15,969 nucleotides of DNA from Candidatus Nanopelagicales bacterium (GTDB lineage Bacteria; Actinomycetota; Actinomycetes; S36-B12; UBA10799): positions 1 through 15,969 of the forward strand of contig JALOLM010000026.1 in assembly GCA_025455985.1 (NCBI GenBank), written 5' to 3'. Shown piece by piece: positions 13,684 through 15,969 of the stretch. The notes below the pieces were generated by a model. The model did no database searches. It was not told where the DNA came from and saw only the letters and a program-made list of their open reading frames with translations. Within the stretch, counting starts at the first letter, position 1. Every line of letters starts with the position of its first letter. Position numbers and translations under genes: made by a program.

Positions 13684-15969
13684 GAAGTTCGCCCGGGAAT
13701 TCACCGAGGAGCTGCGCTTCGGTCAGGGTGTGGATTTCGTTCGAGCCTCCGACACCGACCTGTACATGGCGCTGGCGCGCACGGTGCGGCAGGCGATGAT
13801 CTCGCGGTGGATCCAGACCCTCGACACCCAGATGGCCCGCAATGCCAAAGTTGTGGTCTACCTGTCCGCGGAGTACCTGCTCGGCCGCCAGTTGGACAAC
13901 GCGCTGCTGGCCACCAACCTGCAGGCAACCGCTCGCCACGCTCTGGCTTCGCTGGATCTGGAGCTCGACACGCTGCGTGAGTTCGAGGTCGAGCCGGGTC
14001 TGGGCAACGGTGGCCTGGGCCGGTTGGCCGCCTGCTTCCTGGACTCCCTGGCGACCATGGCCATCCCAGCTGTGGGCTACGGGATCCGCTACGAGTACGG
14101 CATCTTCCAGCAGCAGTTCAACGAGGAGGGCCGTCAGGTCGAGGTGCCGGACTCGTGGCTGCGCCGCGGCAGCCCGTGGGAGTTCCCGCACCCGGAGATG
14201 TCGGTGAACGTGGGATTCGGCGGGACCGTGAAGCACAACGGGACCGAGCGTGCCGTCTGGACCCCGGACACCAACGTCGTGGCCGTGCCGTACAACTACA
14301 TGGTCCCGGGCTACCGCTCGGATGCGGTCAACACGCTGCGGTTGTGGCAGGCCCAAGCGGCGGAGAACCTCGACCTCAATGAGTTCAACTCCGGTGACTT
14401 CCAAGGTGCCGTCCGCACCCAGACCGAGGCGGAGTCGATCTCCAAGATCCTCTACCCGGAGGACTCCACCCCCCAGGGCAAGCGCCTGCGCCTGCAGCAG
14501 CAGTACTTCTTCGTGGCGGCGTCCATCCACGACTTCATCCACAATGTCCTGCCCGGTGACTTCGACCTTCGACGTCTGCACGAGCGAGTGGTGTTCCAGC
14601 TCAACGACACCCACCCGGTGATCGCGATTCCGGAACTCATGCGCGTGCTGGTCGACGCCAACGGGCTCGGTTGGGACGAGGCGTGGGAGGTGACCCGCAA
14701 GTGCTTCGCCTACACCTGCCACACCCTGCTGCCCGAGGCACTCGAGGTCTGGCCGGTGGATCTGCTCGAGGAGTTGCTGCCCCGGCACATGGAGATCATC
14801 TACAAGATCAACTCCCGATTCCTGGAGGACATCGCCGATGCCTTCCCCGGCAACGACTGGCGGGTGCGCCGGATGTCGATCATCGAGGAGCATCCGGTCC
14901 GCGCGGTGCGCATGGCCTACCTGGCCACGGTCGGGTCCAGCAAGGTCAACGGGGTCGCCGAGCTGCACAGCAAACTGCTCAGGGAGCGCGTGCTACCCGA
15001 CTTCGCGGAGCTGTATCCCGACCGTTTCACCAACGTCACGAACGGCGTGACACCGCGGCGCTTCCTGAAGTTGTCCAACCCCGAGCTCTCCGCGTTGATC
15101 ACATACAAGATCGGCAACGACTGGGTGACCAACCTGGAGGAGCTGCGAGAGCTCGACCAGTACGCCGACGACCCGAAGTTCGTGGCGACGGTCGGACGGA
15201 TCAAGCACGAGAACAAGGTGCGACTGGCCGAGGTCCTCAAGAAACGTGACGGCATCGTGCTCAACGTGGACTCCATGTTCGACGTGATGGTCAAACGTCT
15301 GCACGAGTACAAGCGCCAATTGCTCAAGCTGCTGCACGTTGTGGTGCTGCACCAGCGGATCATGGACGGGGAGTCGATCACACCTCGGACCGTCATCTTC
15401 GGTGCGAAAGCCGCGCCGGGCTACGTCATGGCCAAGGAGATCATCGGTCTGATCAACTCGGTCGCTGCCACGATCGACGCCGACCCCCGGGCACGTGGGC
15501 AACTACAGGTCGTCTTCCCCCCGAACTACAACGTCACGCTCGCGGAATCCCTGATCCCCGCGGCGGACCTCTCCGAGCAGATCTCCCTGGCGGGCAAGGA
15601 GGCGTCGGGCACCGGCAACATGAAGTTCGCTCTCAACGGTGCCCTCACCGTGGGCACCCTCGACGGAGCCACTGTGGAGATCCGGGAACTGGTGGGTCCG
15701 GAGAACTTCTTCCTCTTCGGGATGACCGAGGAGGAGGCCACCGGGCTGCGCGACGCGGGGTATTCACCGATCTGGTACTACGACAACGATCCGGTTCTGC
15801 ACCGCGCTCTCGAGGCCATCAGCCACGGGGACTACTCAGGTGGCCAGCGTTTCGCCTACGGTCACGTCGTGGACTCCCTGCTGACCGACGATCCTTACAT
15901 GGTGCTGGCGGACTTCGCTTCCTACATCGAAGCCCAGAACGAGGTGGAGAAGGTCTGGGCCGATCAGGG
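13640..15969 (+). CDS. glgP: Glycogen/maltodextrin phosphorylase (GT35), 3' end beyond window
   Basis: It releases glucose-1-phosphate from the non-reducing ends of alpha-1,4-glucan, using pyridoxal phosphate. About 776 codons are present in one unbroken frame, and the family is about 800-840 residues, so only the C-terminus is missing. Motifs: VVYLSAEYLLGRQLDNAL (72-89), EPGLGNGGLGRLAACFLDS (118-136), YGIRYEYGIFQQ (147-158), QLNDTHPVIAIPELM and, near the right end, EASGTGNMKFALNGA (654-668), in which K662 is the pyridoxal-phosphate lysine, then TVGTLDGATVEI. GTG at 13640 has GGAGG at 13629-13633 six bases upstream, so the start is strongly supported even though it lies 44 bases inside the SGNH gene; translation is probably coupled. 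The N-terminus is short and lacks the phosphorylation site of animal enzymes. It pairs functionally with GlgX at the other end of the window. Confidence 0.95.
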   Translation, partial: MTRSQRPGPNLQDPEKFAREFTEELRFGQGVDFVRASDTDLYMALARTVRQAMISRWIQTLDTQMARNAKVVVYLSAEYLLGRQLDNALLATNLQATARHALASLDLELDTLREFEVEPGLGNGGLGRLAACFLDSLATMAIPAVGYGIRYEYGIFQQQFNEEGRQVEVPDSWLRRGSPWEFPHPEMSVNVGFGGTVKHNGTERAVWTPDTNVVAVPYNYMVPGYRSDAVNTLRLWQAQAAENLDLNEFNSGDFQGAVRTQTEAESISKILYPEDSTPQGKRLRLQQQYFFVAASIHDFIHNVLPGDFDLRRLHERVVFQLNDTHPVIAIPELMRVLVDANGLGWDEAWEVTRKCFAYTCHTLLPEALEVWPVDLLEELLPRHMEIIYKINSRFLEDIADAFPGNDWRVRRMSIIEEHPVRAVRMAYLATVGSSKVNGVAELHSKLLRERVLPDFAELYPDRFTNVTNGVTPRRFLKLSNPELSALITYKIGNDWVTNLEELRELDQYADDPKFVATVGRIKHENKVRLAEVLKKRDGIVLNVDSMFDVMVKRLHEYKRQLLKLLHVVVLHQRIMDGESITPRTVIFGAKAAPGYVMAKEIIGLINSVAATIDADPRARGQLQVVFPPNYNVTLAESLIPAADLSEQISLAGKEASGTGNMKFALNGALTVGTLDGATVEIRELVGPENFFLFGMTEEEATGLRDAGYSPIWYYDNDPVLHRALEAISHGDYSGGQRFAYGHVVDSLLTDDPYMVLADFASYIEAQNEVEKVWADQ

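Noticed and set aside
11683..13704. Minus-strand open reading frame of 673 codons
   Set aside because: It lies opposite the MBOAT 3' part and the SGNH gene, whose catalytic motifs are clear; its sequence is Arg/His/Gly-rich with no recognisable domain. Its length reflects high G+C only.
13634..14968. Minus-strand open reading frame of 444 codons opposite glgP
   Set aside because: The plus strand encodes unmistakable glycogen phosphorylase throughout; the minus reading has no motifs.
1..15969. CRISPR arrays, tRNA or rRNA genes, insertion sequences, phage or toxin-antitoxin genes
   Set aside because: None was seen on reading both strands. The only clear repeat is the element at 10787-10883, which lacks CRISPR-like regular spacers.

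Overview
The window is ordinary chromosomal DNA from a high-G+C actinobacterium. Third codon positions are mostly G or C, GTG starts are frequent, -10 boxes of the TAnnnT type are seen, and at least two genes look leaderless. No phage, plasmid, insertion sequence, CRISPR array, tRNA or rRNA was seen. Genes are tightly packed and nearly all fit known enzyme families, so the species cannot be fixed beyond Actinomycetota.

Layout, left to right. (1) 1-1031, minus strand: 5' part of glgX (glycogen debranching enzyme), running off the left edge. (2) 1110-3547, plus: a tight operon of enoyl-CoA hydratase, SAM methyltransferase and hexapeptide-repeat acyltransferase. (3) 3624-5387, plus: a PGM1-like ATP-grasp ligase and a small membrane protein. 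(4) 8750 down to 5417, minus: a translationally coupled trio of methyltransferase, GH57 alpha-glucan (branching) enzyme and GT4 glycosyltransferase. (5) 8946-10695, plus: etfB-etfA, with a good promoter and a strong terminator. (6) 10696-11021: intergenic, holding the terminator and a fold-back repeat. (7) 11022-13683, plus: an AlgI-type MBOAT acyltransferase broken by a frameshift, followed by an SGNH hydrolase. (8) 13640 to the right edge, plus: glycogen phosphorylase, missing its 3' end.

The central reading is that regions 2-5 match, in gene content and relative orientation, the Mycobacterium tuberculosis Rv3028c-Rv3039c neighbourhood as I recall it: fixB/fixA, then Rv3030 methyltransferase, Rv3031 GH57, Rv3032 glucosyltransferase, and facing them Rv3034c acyltransferase, Rv3038c methyltransferase and echA17. 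That region is tied to methylglucose lipopolysaccharide (MGLP), a cytoplasmic polymethylated, acylated alpha-1,4-glucan that binds long-chain acyl-CoA. The window therefore probably carries a related polymethylated-glucan locus. Here it is flanked by two glycogen-degrading enzymes (GlgX, GlgP) and contains an ATP-grasp ligase I do not recall from the mycobacterial cluster. In this model GT4 and GH57 build or shape the glucan, the methyltransferases and acyltransferase decorate it, and EtfBA with the enoyl-CoA hydratase act on the fatty acyl-CoAs that such a polymer is thought to handle.

The points most worth a second look are the ATP-grasp ligase in this context, the fold-back repeat at 10787-10883, the apparent 20-base deletion in the MBOAT gene, and the compact promoters: leaderless starts and an overlapping divergent -10 pair.
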